From NCBI GenBank assembly GCA_022711595.1, contig JAKLET010000012.1, positions 1 to 64,000 on the forward strand: DNA of 64,000 bases. The letters are read 5' to 3'. The DNA is from Deltaproteobacteria bacterium. GTDB lineage: Bacteria; Desulfobacterota; Syntrophorhabdia; Syntrophorhabdales; Syntrophorhabdaceae. The notes beneath the pieces are model-generated. The model ran no database searches, was not told where the DNA came from, and was given only the letters and a program-made list of their open reading frames with translations. Each line of letters begins with the position of its first letter. Position 1 is the stretch's first letter. A program made the position numbers and the translations under genes. Of this stretch, positions 51,598 to 59,957 are shown in pieces.

Positions 51598-52005
51598 TTA
51601 TGCCTTTGCTATTTCGAAGGATACCTGGCCGTCATCGTACTTGAGGGGCCGCACTGTTACATCCATACCAATCTTGGGATCGCTGAAATCTTTTGCGAGG
51701 CGGGCGAAAGCCTTGACGCCTGCGCCGAAATCGACGACCGCCATGGTATAGGGCGCATCTGCTTCGAAACCGAAGGGGGCATACATAGCCGTGGTGAAGG
51801 TTTCGAGGGTGCCCTTCTTGGGCAGTTCAAACCAGTCCATCTCCTTTGAGAGGCAGGCGGCGCAATCGGCCCTTGGAGGGAAATATTTCGCTCCGCACTG
51901 TTTGCAGACTGTGCCTTCCACCTTGCCCTCTGCGAGGAGGTCGACGAACTTTCCTGTTTTCGTGAAACTGGTGAAGCTTTTTCTTCCAAATTTATCGAAT
52001 CCCAT
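51598..52005 (-). CDS. DUF35 OB-fold / zinc-ribbon acyl-CoA-associated protein
   Basis: 135 residues. Zinc ribbon CKQCGAKYFPPRADCAAC at residues ~35-52 and OB-fold with ETFTTAMYAPFGFEADAPYTMAVVDF. DUF35 proteins accompany thiolases and HMG-CoA synthases and bind CoA substrates or stabilise the thiolase complex. The thiolase gene lies one base upstream, and such a pair also forms benzoylsuccinyl-CoA thiolase (BbsAB) in toluene degraders. ATG 52005 follows GGGAGG. Confidence 0.88.
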   Translation of the reverse strand: MGFDKFGRKSFTSFTKTGKFVDLLAEGKVEGTVCKQCGAKYFPPRADCAACLSKEMDWFELPKKGTLETFTTAMYAPFGFEADAPYTMAVVDFGAGVKAFARLAKDFSDPKIGMDVTVRPLKYDDGQVSFEIAKA

Positions 52006-52006
52006 C

Positions 52007-53188
52007 TTAGTCCCTCCCAAAAATTGTGACGTTTCCGTAGAGGCCTACTCCGCCAATATTGTGGTTCAGGCCGATCTGAGGATCTTTGACCTGCATCGGT
52101 CCCGCTTCGTCCCTGAGCTGAAGGACTATCGTACGGATCTGCGATCCGCCTGTGGCTCCGATGGGGTGGCCTTTTGAGAGGAGACCGCCGTCTACGTTAA
52201 CGGGGATCTTGCCTTCTTTATATGTTGCCTTTTCGCGGATAAGCTGTTTGCCGTCACCCTCCGGTGCGAATCCGAGACCTTCGTACGCCATGATCTCTGC
52301 GATGGTGAAGCAGTCATGGACCTCGGCCACATTGATGTCTTTTGGGCCCACGCCGGCCATCTTGTAGGCCTGATTCGCTGCCGCTTTCGCGACCTGGATA
52401 CCCTTGGAGAAATCGGGCCGCGATGCCATATTGACAACCTCTGACGCCGCGCCTATACCAAGGATCCATACCGGTTTCTTTGAGAATGCCCTGGCCTTCT
52501 CGGCATTCGCGAGAATGATGCATGATGCGCCATCCGCATTTGCGCAGCAATCACCCACGCGAAGCGGCGATGCGACAGGCCCGGCCATCTTTGCATCGGG
52601 GTTGCCCGGATCGAAATCCTCGGGTTTTACACCCTTGCGATAGACGGCCCTTTCATTGATCTGGCCATATGTGGCTGCCTTTACCCTTACATCCCTGAGG
52701 TCATCAAGGGTGAGTCCGTTCTTCGCCAGGTATGCCTGGGCATAGAGTGCGTAATAGGCGGGCATCATGGTGCCGAAGGGGGCTTCCCACTGGATGTCGC
52801 CGCCGCGCCCCATTCTTTCCTGGGATTCGGCAGAGGTGATCTCTGACATCTTCTGGAAACCGAGAACGACAACGATGTCATGGAGACCTGCCTTGATCAT
52901 ACTGTAGCCGAGCTTGACGCCAACGGTGCTTGAAGAGCATACCGTCTCGACATAGAATGTCGGCTGAGGGACAAGGCCGAGGTATTCAGCGAGCACGCCC
53001 GCGGGAGATCTCTGCTTGTCATACTCAGGAGCGGAGCAGAACACTGATGCATCCACGTCCTTGGCAGTGAGGTTTGCATCCTGCATTGCTTCTCTGAAGG
53101 CTTCGAAGGCCAGTTCCCTGATGGAGCCTTCATAGCCCCTGACAAAGTACGTCTGGCCAACGCCGATAACTGCAACATCTTTTGCCAT
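52007..53188 (-). CDS. Thiolase family protein (SCP2-thiolase / acetyl-CoA acetyltransferase-like)
   Basis: 393 residues. Active-site cysteine in YVETVCSSSTVGVKLG, histidine in EVHDCFTIAEI, and the C-terminal SKGHPIGATGGSQ and glycine-rich NHNIGGVGLYGN. It belongs to the archaeal/SCP2-like thiolase group, which works together with DUF35 proteins. It cleaves or forms a beta-ketoacyl-CoA; the substrate is not clear. AAGGAGGAAT precedes ATG 53188. It may belong to a transcription unit that starts at ruvX/mltG, 10 bases upstream. Confidence 0.92.
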   Translation of the reverse strand: MAKDVAVIGVGQTYFVRGYEGSIRELAFEAFREAMQDANLTAKDVDASVFCSAPEYDKQRSPAGVLAEYLGLVPQPTFYVETVCSSSTVGVKLGYSMIKAGLHDIVVVLGFQKMSEITSAESQERMGRGGDIQWEAPFGTMMPAYYALYAQAYLAKNGLTLDDLRDVRVKAATYGQINERAVYRKGVKPEDFDPGNPDAKMAGPVASPLRVGDCCANADGASCIILANAEKARAFSKKPVWILGIGAASEVVNMASRPDFSKGIQVAKAAANQAYKMAGVGPKDINVAEVHDCFTIAEIMAYEGLGFAPEGDGKQLIREKATYKEGKIPVNVDGGLLSKGHPIGATGGSQIRTIVLQLRDEAGPMQVKDPQIGLNHNIGGVGLYGNVTIFGRD

Positions 53189-53198
53189 ACATTCCTCC

Positions 53199-54200
53199 TT
53201 ATTGTTTTGATGTCCTGGATCTCTGAAACATGGTGACATTTTTGTTATGTTCAACCAGGTCTTTGGAAAAGACATGGGTGCCGTCGTTCTTTGATACAAA
53301 GTACAGGTAATCCACCGGGGCCGGATTCAGGGCGGCCACAATGGAAGGCGCGCCGGGGCTGCATATGGGCCCCCTGGGATATCCTTTGAAGGTATAAGTG
53401 TTATAAGGGGTATAGGTAAGAAGATCGACCTTTCTGATGGGGGAGCCGAATCCCTTCGTACCGTATATTACCGTCGGATCACAGTCAAAGGACATGCCTT
53501 TGAGCAGCCTGTTGTGAAAGACCGCCGAAACGAAAGGCCTCTCCCCGGCTGTCCTGGTCTCTTTTTCGATCATCGATGCCAGGGTAAGCGTTTTATGTAT
53601 GTCCATGTTGAGAGAGCGCATCTTCTCTTTTATATCGTTCCTGTCGAAAAACCTGAGCGTCCGCCGTGCTATGTGTTCGATGAACTTTTCCCTTTCGATC
53701 TCCTTGCTGTAGAAATAGGTGTCGGCAAAAAGGTAGCCTTCCAGGGAATCAGAGGAGATGCCGATGCCTTCAAGGTATTTTTTATCCGTAGAGAGCTTCA
53801 GGAATTCGTCTTTCGGCATGATCCCGCTTCGTTCGATATTGTTTGCTATTGTGTATAAATTGTGACCTTCAATTATCTTCAACGTGTAGATATTTCTTTT
53901 GCCCAGTCCCATTTTCATCACTATCTCAAAGGTGGACATATCCCGCCGGAGCTCGTATTCGCCTGCCATGAGCCGTCCCCTGAATGTGAGGGCGCTGAGC
54001 ACGAAAAGCGCCCTGGAATAGATGAGGCCCCTGTCATTTAGAGCATCGGCTATACCGTACAGACTTGTCCCGTTCTTTACGACAATATTAAGGGATGACG
54101 GGTCGGAATCCCTGGGGATAGCGGCGAATATCAGCGTCTGGGAAAACAGGAAAATGACGACTGCGATGGCTATGGTTTTTTTATCGCGTATTGCGAGCAT
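53199..54200 (-). CDS. mltG: Endolytic transglycosylase MltG
   Basis: 333 residues. One N-terminal membrane helix (TIAIAVVIFLFSQTLIFAAI), the LysM-like region, and the catalytic region LTLASMIEKETRTAGERPFVSAVFHNRL with the catalytic glutamate in EKE, followed by CDPTVIYG and YNTYTFKGYPRGPICSPG. MltG cuts nascent peptidoglycan glycan strands. It overlaps ruvX by 20 bases. The start at 54200 gives the usual length. Confidence 0.94.
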   Translation of the reverse strand: MLAIRDKKTIAIAVVIFLFSQTLIFAAIPRDSDPSSLNIVVKNGTSLYGIADALNDRGLIYSRALFVLSALTFRGRLMAGEYELRRDMSTFEIVMKMGLGKRNIYTLKIIEGHNLYTIANNIERSGIMPKDEFLKLSTDKKYLEGIGISSDSLEGYLFADTYFYSKEIEREKFIEHIARRTLRFFDRNDIKEKMRSLNMDIHKTLTLASMIEKETRTAGERPFVSAVFHNRLLKGMSFDCDPTVIYGTKGFGSPIRKVDLLTYTPYNTYTFKGYPRGPICSPGAPSIVAALNPAPVDYLYFVSKNDGTHVFSKDLVEHNKNVTMFQRSRTSKQ

Positions 54201-54597
54201 CGAGGTATCCCTGGAGAATGATCTGTGAAGCAATGATATCCAAATAAGGTTTCCTTTTCTTGTGGCGCACCTCGGCCATATCAAAGACCCTGTGCGCCTC
54301 GTTGGTGCTGAAACGTTCATCCCAGAGGGTGACAGGGATATCCACCGATTCCCTTATCCGGTCTGCGAGCCCCATTACGGCCTGTGCCCTTTTGCCGATG
54401 GCGCCGCTCAGGTCTTTCGGCAGACCGATGACGATTTCGCCCACGTCGTATTCTTCCACGATCAATTTAAATTCCCTGAGATCGTCTTCAAGAGTATTGC
54501 GCCGGTAGAGCTTTAGTCCCTGGGCGATCGAAAGTGTAGGGTCGGACAAAGAAACACCTATCTTTTTGTCCCCCACATCCAATCCGAGTATGCGCAT
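54181..54597 (-). CDS. ruvX: Putative pre-16S rRNA nuclease / Holliday junction resolvase YqgF
   Basis: 138 residues with RNase-H-like fold: ILGLDVGDKKIGVSLSDP at the start, GEIVIGLPKDLSG in the middle, WDERFSTNEAHR and the final acidic LDIIASQIILQGYLD. Family members process the 16S rRNA 5' end. It overlaps mltG, a frequent neighbour. ATG 54597. Confidence 0.94.
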   Translation of the reverse strand: MRILGLDVGDKKIGVSLSDPTLSIAQGLKLYRRNTLEDDLREFKLIVEEYDVGEIVIGLPKDLSGAIGKRAQAVMGLADRIRESVDIPVTLWDERFSTNEAHRVFDMAEVRHKKRKPYLDIIASQIILQGYLDARNTR

Positions 54598-54810
54598 CAC
54601 GTTATTATAGCAGTTTTTGCTTTAGTTTCAAGAACAAAACAAGCCGGCACAGGTACGGTTGTGTCCTGAAGAGGACTCTTTAAGCGCAGAGATGTCAGGC
54701 ATAAGTCGTGAGCTGCCACGCTCCGCTATGTGCGCTTCACGGGGTCCGAAGCGTTGCATTTTTCAGTGAGACACTCGGCTGGCGATGCGTTGCGCGCGCC
54801 TGTGTCTGCC

Positions 54811-54838
54811 TTGACAAGTCGCTTTTGTCTGCTATACT
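54811..54838 (+). promoter_or_regulatory. Sigma-70-type promoter of the GNAT gene
   Basis: TTGACA (54811-54816), 16-base spacer, TATACT (54833-54838), 43 bases before the start codon. The 285-base divergent gap holds no other feature that I can name. Confidence 0.65.
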
Positions 54839-54881
54839 CCAAAGTAAGAAAACAATAAAATTCTTCGGGAGGTTTGGCTTT

Positions 54882-55325
54882 ATGGATTCTCTGGAACCGG
54901 TTAAGTTGAGAGTTCTCACATTGAAAGATCTGGATGCGGTAACGGAAATCGATGAGTTGCTTTTGGGAACCAGGAGGAGGGCCTACTGGGAAGCAAGGCT
55001 TGAAAGGATAGAAACATCGGGTGTCCCGTCGCTTTCGGCCGAGGTCGATGGCGAGGTCATAGGGTTTATTCTGGGGAGTGCAAGCGGATGGGAGTACGGC
55101 ATACCGGAAAGCGTGGCCTGGATCGATACCCTTGGGGTCCGGAAGGAATATCAGAAAAAGGGGATCGCGCGCCTGCTCTTTCAGGAGATGTCCTCCATGT
55201 TCAAGAAGGTCGGCATCGAAACGATCTATGTTTTTGTTAACTGGAGGGACTGGGACCTCCTGCAGTTTTTTGACAAGATGGGTTTCAAGAGGGGGGACAT
55301 GGTCAACCTTGAAGTGAAGATCTGA
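54882..55325 (+). CDS. GNAT family N-acetyltransferase
   Basis: 147 residues. The acetyl-CoA binding motif is in TLGVRKEYQKKGIARLLFQEM, with the C-terminal strand IYVFVNWRDWDLLQFFDKMGF, as in RimI-like enzymes. It acetylates an amine, possibly a protein N-terminus; substrate unknown. GGGAGG lies before ATG 54882. It has its own promoter and terminator. Confidence 0.9.
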   Translation: MDSLEPVKLRVLTLKDLDAVTEIDELLLGTRRRAYWEARLERIETSGVPSLSAEVDGEVIGFILGSASGWEYGIPESVAWIDTLGVRKEYQKKGIARLLFQEMSSMFKKVGIETIYVFVNWRDWDLLQFFDKMGFKRGDMVNLEVKI

Positions 55326-55381
55326 AAGCGGTTCTGAAATGGGCCGACTTTTGCCGGCCCGGTGGTATACACCACAGAAGA

Positions 55382-55418
55382 CCGGGGCTTAAAAGGATCC
55401 AGCAGCCCCGGCCTTTTT
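55382..55418 (+). terminator. Rho-independent terminator after the GNAT gene
   Basis: CCGGGGCT (55382-55389) pairs with AGCCCCGG (55404-55411), followed by CCTTTTTAT. A weaker GGGCCG/CGGCCC stem lies just upstream. Confidence 0.88.
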
Positions 55419-55430
55419 ATGTTATAAAGT

Positions 55431-55512
55431 TTATCCGGTTTCTATAGTTTCTTTGGTTTATCCGGTTTCTTCAGTTTTTTTGTTATTTACAACCAAACAA
55501 ACCAGACAAACC
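55431..55512. repeat. 7-nt-periodic GGTTTAT/CCGGTTT repeat with inverted partner
   Basis: TTATCCGGTTTCT occurs twice (55431 and 55459) with GTTTCTTTGGTTTATCC between, in 7-base phase. The segment 55491-55512 (AACCAAACAAACCAGACAAA) is roughly complementary. The gap is between convergent genes, as for most members of this repeat group. Confidence 0.65.
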
Positions 55513-55522
55513 CTCCACACCG

Positions 55523-56992
55523 TCAAAATTTCAGATAGATGAAAGGCTGGATGTCGGTGAGCCTTACCTGCAGCGCGATCCATATGGAGAAGGCGAGCAG
55601 GACTGACTGAGCGGGCAGCGGCATGACCATGACGGCGCTTGCGGCCTGCCGCTTGAAGCGAACAGGCAGGAAGTGCGCGATATAGCCCGCGCAGATGAGA
55701 GCGGCGACGTTCGTGTAGCCGGCGATGAACGCCGTGACGAGCCCGAGATCGAAAATGTTCCCGGCCTGCGATATCACATGAAGGGCCGTGGCAAAGGAGT
55801 CCGCCCTGAAGAATATCCAGCAGAAGCATACAAAATGGAAGGTGATGATTGCGCTCATGGCCTTGCCGGGGAACGTGCCGCGATGCGGCATATAAAGCCT
55901 GAACAGCCGGTGCGCAACGAGTCCAAGTCCGTGCAGGCATCCCCACATAACGAACGTCCATGATCCGCCGTGCCAGAGGCCGCAAAGGAGCATGGTGATC
56001 ATAATGTTCACACATTGCCTGAAAACACCTTTTTTATTACCCCCGAGGGGAATGTAAAGGTAGTCCCTGAACCAGAAGGAGAGCGACATGTGCCACCGTC
56101 TCCAGAACTCGGTGATGTTGGTTGACCGGTAGGGGGACCGAAAATTATCCGGCAATGTAAATCCGACCAGAAGGGATATACCGATGGCAAGGTCGGTATA
56201 TCCCGAAAAATCGGCATATATCTGGAGCGCGTACCCGTAAACTGCGCAGAGGTTCTCCACGCCGGAATACTGCAGGGGGTTCTCGAAAACCCTGTCGACG
56301 AAGTTTGCGCTGATGTAGTCCGCAATGACCATCTTCTTGAACAACCCCGACATGATAAGAAAAACGGCCCTTCCCGTCGGATCGGTGCCCGCATTCGTTC
56401 TACCCGATATCTGCGGAAGGAATTCTCCTGCGCGGGTGATGGGGCCCGCGAGCAGCCTGGGGAAGTAAGAGGTGAAGAAGGTGAACTCGAGCAGGGAACC
56501 GGCAGGCTTCGTATCCTTCCGGTAGACATCGATCAGGTAGCCAGCTGCCTGAAAGGTGTAGAATGAGATGCCCAGGGGGAGGAAGATATCCGAGACATCG
56601 AAGGGCCTGGCCCCGAGATCATCGAGAATGGAAAGAAAAAAACCGGCGTATTTGAAATAGAGAAGCGGAGCGAAGCCCACGATGAGGCCTGCGGCAAGAA
56701 TGGACCTGCGTCTCGAAGGCGACCGGCTCCTGTGGATCAGCGCGCCTGCGCAGTAGTTCCAGACTGCAGAGGCCGCGAGGACTGAAAAGTAAAAGCCGCT
56801 TGTTTTGTAATAGAAGAAGAAAGAGAAAAGAGTGAGATAGACGAGCTTTGCCTCTTTGTTCCTGCTGGCAGGCCTCAGAAGTACAAGAAAGGCGAAAAAA
56901 ACTATCAGGAAGAACCCCGATGTGAACGAAAGGGGCTCGGCAGGGTTGTAGAGGAACAGACCTTTCAGCCTGTCGATGTCAACGGGAACCAT
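55523..56992 (-). CDS. MBOAT family membrane O-acyltransferase (AlgI-like)
   Basis: 489 residues with about eleven membrane helices. The family motifs are present: FKYAGFFLSIL, GISFYTFQAAGYLIDVYR, FFTSYFPRLLAGPI, FWRRWHMSLS and the catalytic histidine in GLWHGGSWTFVMWG. Such proteins carry acetyl groups across the membrane to partner SGNH enzymes that modify polysaccharides or peptidoglycan. The start overlaps the stop of the SGNH gene by 14 bases. Last gene of a three-gene operon. Confidence 0.93.
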   Translation of the reverse strand: MVPVDIDRLKGLFLYNPAEPLSFTSGFFLIVFFAFLVLLRPASRNKEAKLVYLTLFSFFFYYKTSGFYFSVLAASAVWNYCAGALIHRSRSPSRRRSILAAGLIVGFAPLLYFKYAGFFLSILDDLGARPFDVSDIFLPLGISFYTFQAAGYLIDVYRKDTKPAGSLLEFTFFTSYFPRLLAGPITRAGEFLPQISGRTNAGTDPTGRAVFLIMSGLFKKMVIADYISANFVDRVFENPLQYSGVENLCAVYGYALQIYADFSGYTDLAIGISLLVGFTLPDNFRSPYRSTNITEFWRRWHMSLSFWFRDYLYIPLGGNKKGVFRQCVNIMITMLLCGLWHGGSWTFVMWGCLHGLGLVAHRLFRLYMPHRGTFPGKAMSAIITFHFVCFCWIFFRADSFATALHVISQAGNIFDLGLVTAFIAGYTNVAALICAGYIAHFLPVRFKRQAASAVMVMPLPAQSVLLAFSIWIALQVRLTDIQPFIYLKF

Positions 56993-58235
56993 AAACGGTA
57001 AGACCTTCTATGAGGGCGTCCGCAAGGAGGCTTCCCTGCAGGGCGTAGCCCGATTTTGTAAAGTGCACCATGTCGCCCTGTGCGAGGGAAAACTTTTTCC
57101 ATTTCTGAAAAGAGCCTTGTCCGCCCATGACGTTATAGAGGTCCCAGAACGCATGGCCTTTTTCCCTGGAGTATATGATTACCGCGCTGCGTGCGGAGAA
57201 GATGTTTTGTTTTAATCGCCTATTTCGCGGACTGCCGAAGTCCGGCAGTATCGTAAAAAGGATGTCCGTATCAGGGCAGGCCGTTTTAATGGATCCGGCA
57301 AGCAGTCCTATGCGGGAGTAAATTTCCTGGGATGAAAAACCGCGGTCTGTCGCATCATTGGTGCCAAGGGACACTATGACAAGGTCGGGTTTGAGGTCCC
57401 TCAACTGGGATGCGAAATACACCGACTCGTTGAAGTTTTTAAAAGTTGCGCCGTTGACCCCTGCCATATGATAGAGGACCCCGGCCGTCCCGTTTTCGAG
57501 AGAAATTCCATAAAACCTCGCATAGCGCTGATCATCGCCGGTCCGAAGCGCGGCCACGGTAACGCTGTCATAATGGGAGGGCAAGAAAAATGTGGTCCCT
57601 GACGGGTGATTTTCCTGCCGGACGGCGTTTTCATCGATCCCGCCGGTATTGTTCCCGGTTACAGCAAAAGGGAACGCATCATGGTTATTGTCGTGGAAAA
57701 CGGTTATCCTGTCGAAGGCATGCCGCCTGTTTGCGGCGCCCGTGAGGGACAATCTGATCGCTGCCCCCTCCTGGTTCGTTTCGAGGGTGAAACCGCTTAT
57801 GCCCATGGGAAGGGTTACCACCCTGGAGGCGTTTCTCTCAAAGCGCCAGACCGCATTGCTGTACGACCTGTAGTCGACTGGTCCGTTGGTTTTCGCCAGC
57901 TGGTAAGGGAACACCAGTCCCCTGCCTGCGTTGCCGAAGATACCCTGAAGGCGCTCTCTCACGACGGCGGTCATAAAGTCTGCCTGTATGTGGGAATCAC
58001 CTATGTGAACGATGGTGACAGAGCCTGTCCTGTCTGTCTTCAGGGCGCGGAGCTTGCCGTAGAAATTGTCGAGGCCGGGCCTGTCATTGAGGATCCTGTT
58101 GTGACGGATCTTGATGAACGGGTAATCCTTGAGGCCGCCGTACGGGCGCTGGGCAAAAACAGCCGGTGTCGCCTGGAATAAAAGGCACCAGAAGATGATC
58201 GCGGCGGCGATGGGCCTGCAGATATGTTTCATCAT
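56979..58235 (-). CDS. Secreted SGNH/GDSL hydrolase-type protein, O-acylation partner
   Basis: 418 residues with signal peptide (IAAAIIFWCLLFQATPAVFA). SGNH block I is VTIVHIGDSHIQADF, block III GTNDATDRG, and block V HFTKSGYALQG with the catalytic histidine. This form, with a middle jelly-roll-like insert, accompanies MBOAT proteins. It probably transfers acetyl to a cell-envelope glycan. Overlaps the preceding gene by four bases (ATGA). Confidence 0.87.
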   Translation of the reverse strand: MMKHICRPIAAAIIFWCLLFQATPAVFAQRPYGGLKDYPFIKIRHNRILNDRPGLDNFYGKLRALKTDRTGSVTIVHIGDSHIQADFMTAVVRERLQGIFGNAGRGLVFPYQLAKTNGPVDYRSYSNAVWRFERNASRVVTLPMGISGFTLETNQEGAAIRLSLTGAANRRHAFDRITVFHDNNHDAFPFAVTGNNTGGIDENAVRQENHPSGTTFFLPSHYDSVTVAALRTGDDQRYARFYGISLENGTAGVLYHMAGVNGATFKNFNESVYFASQLRDLKPDLVIVSLGTNDATDRGFSSQEIYSRIGLLAGSIKTACPDTDILFTILPDFGSPRNRRLKQNIFSARSAVIIYSREKGHAFWDLYNVMGGQGSFQKWKKFSLAQGDMVHFTKSGYALQGSLLADALIEGLTVYGSR

Positions 58236-59737
58236 CTGGCCGCCCTGATGTTCTTTGCCGGAGATGTTTTTGAACTTCCCGAATGTTCGCGGCGCGCCTT
58301 GAATGCTTCGTACTCTTCAAGAAGGGCCTTTGTGAGGAGATCAGCGATTTTCTTTGCTCCCCGCGGGTTGAAATGGGTGAGGTCTTTTGAAGCGAGAGGC
58401 CTTTGCCCGGCCGCCCAGTCCGCCATCGAATTTTCTCCTCCCATGGCGTTGAAAAGGTTCCAGAAACCTGCGCCGGTTTCACGGGCAATATTGTATTGGG
58501 CCTCGACAAGAAGCGGAATGGATGGTTTCGTGACGGTTTCCATATTGTCGCGGTGACCGATGTCGTTGACGCTGATCACAAGAAAACTTGCCCCGGGGAA
58601 GGCATTCTTTAGATGACCGAGGACGGCGGCCATCTGTTTCCTGTACCAGTTGAACTCCTGTTTCGTGGTGAACCCGGCCACATTGATGCCGTAATGGACT
58701 ATTATCAGCCGGTACCGGAGAAACCGGTCAAATCCCGAATAGATCTGTCCTGGTATCCTGTCAAGGGTGAGGCCGGAATACCCCCGGATGGCAAAATTGT
58801 CCACATAGACCCCGCGGGTGTCTTCAAAGCTCAATCCGTATACAGGGGCCTGCCCCCTGGCAAAGAAATCTATTCTGACCTTGTTTACGGGGCCGTTATT
58901 GCTGATGACAGCCTCCTGTACGACGTCGTCTCCACAAAGGTCAATAGTGTGTTCCACTTCTCCGTCGAGGGTGTATTTCGCGAACGCGGGTTCATTTGAC
59001 GGGCCGTAATAGAGCTTGACGACCCGGAAAGGGTGTGTGTTTTCAGAGAGGGCGCTTGCGGTGTATTCCGTCCAGCTGTGTTTAAAGCGTTCGGTCTTAA
59101 GGCCTCCGAAAGACCCCGTTACGGCCTGATCGCTCCTGGGAAGGAAGGTGAACCCGGATATGCCCAGCTTCGCCTCGTTTTTTGGCCTCGGGTGCAGGGC
59201 CAGCACCTGCCAGTTATCGGAGAACCGGTGATGAATGGTGCCTCTGGCCACGGCCGTTGCGGAAGTGACGGGAACGAAGCCGACGCCGCTTCCGCCGAAT
59301 GACTTTTGAAGGTTTTTCCTGAGATCGTGGGTAATGAGATCGCCTTCAATTATGGAATCTCCGAAATAGGCGATCCTGACTTTCCCGCCGTCTTTCTCGG
59401 TCCTGCGCAATTCCTCGAAAAAACTGTCCAGCGAACCGCTCTGGCCTCCCGCGAAGGAAATGATCAGCGTGTTTGAAGCGGCCGCTCTTTCATTCTGCCC
59501 GGTTTCACGAACCTCGTGTACCCCCGCCGGAGATGTCCCGTTTTTAGCCGCCAGATCGTTGTTGATGGACCTTTTACAGTCTTTTTTATTCGGGAGAACG
59601 TCAGAGAACAGATCGATCCTTTTGATCTGGACCGGGCCCACGCTGCCCCCTATCTTGAAGATGGAGAGAAAAGCGAGGACCGCTATGACAATTCCAACAA
59701 TGAAGAGCGGCCGGTTGTTCAAGGGATCCAATCGCAT
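58232..59737 (-). CDS. Membrane-anchored SGNH/GDSL hydrolase-type protein, O-acylation partner
   Basis: 501 residues: one N-terminal membrane anchor (PLFIVGIVIAVLAFLSIF), a ~100-residue linker, and an SGNH domain with VRIAYFGDSIIEGDL (block I), INVAGF in place of a classical GxND block, and HFNPRGAKKIADLL (block V). It is a diverged paralogue of the following gene. A membrane-bound and a soluble SGNH protein with one MBOAT suggest a relay for O-acetyl transfer to a surface polymer. First gene of the operon. Confidence 0.85.
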   Translation of the reverse strand: MRLDPLNNRPLFIVGIVIAVLAFLSIFKIGGSVGPVQIKRIDLFSDVLPNKKDCKRSINNDLAAKNGTSPAGVHEVRETGQNERAAASNTLIISFAGGQSGSLDSFFEELRRTEKDGGKVRIAYFGDSIIEGDLITHDLRKNLQKSFGGSGVGFVPVTSATAVARGTIHHRFSDNWQVLALHPRPKNEAKLGISGFTFLPRSDQAVTGSFGGLKTERFKHSWTEYTASALSENTHPFRVVKLYYGPSNEPAFAKYTLDGEVEHTIDLCGDDVVQEAVISNNGPVNKVRIDFFARGQAPVYGLSFEDTRGVYVDNFAIRGYSGLTLDRIPGQIYSGFDRFLRYRLIIVHYGINVAGFTTKQEFNWYRKQMAAVLGHLKNAFPGASFLVISVNDIGHRDNMETVTKPSIPLLVEAQYNIARETGAGFWNLFNAMGGENSMADWAAGQRPLASKDLTHFNPRGAKKIADLLTKALLEEYEAFKARREHSGSSKTSPAKNIRAAR

Positions 59738-59923
59738 ACCCGTATTGAATAATATTTTGTATTTATCAGAAGAACTATTTTTTTAGTTTGATTCAGGTTA
59801 ACGCGCACACGTTGTCGGCGCTTTCTTGAGATACATTATCATAACAGCCGAGGCAAAACCAGAGAAAATGGCCCACCGCACACACGGCTCACGTGTCTGA
59901 AAGGTCTTTGCGTTTGCCTTTAA

Positions 59924-59957
59924 CATTCAAGCCGTTCAAGCGGTTGCAACGGTTTTT
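59924..59957. repeat. 9-nt-periodic intergenic repeat at the rodA 3' end
   Basis: ATTCAAGCC, GTTCAAGCG and GTTGCAACG follow in 9-base phase and end within the rodA stop region. Family member of the sites at 15186, 25951 and 31501. Confidence 0.65.
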
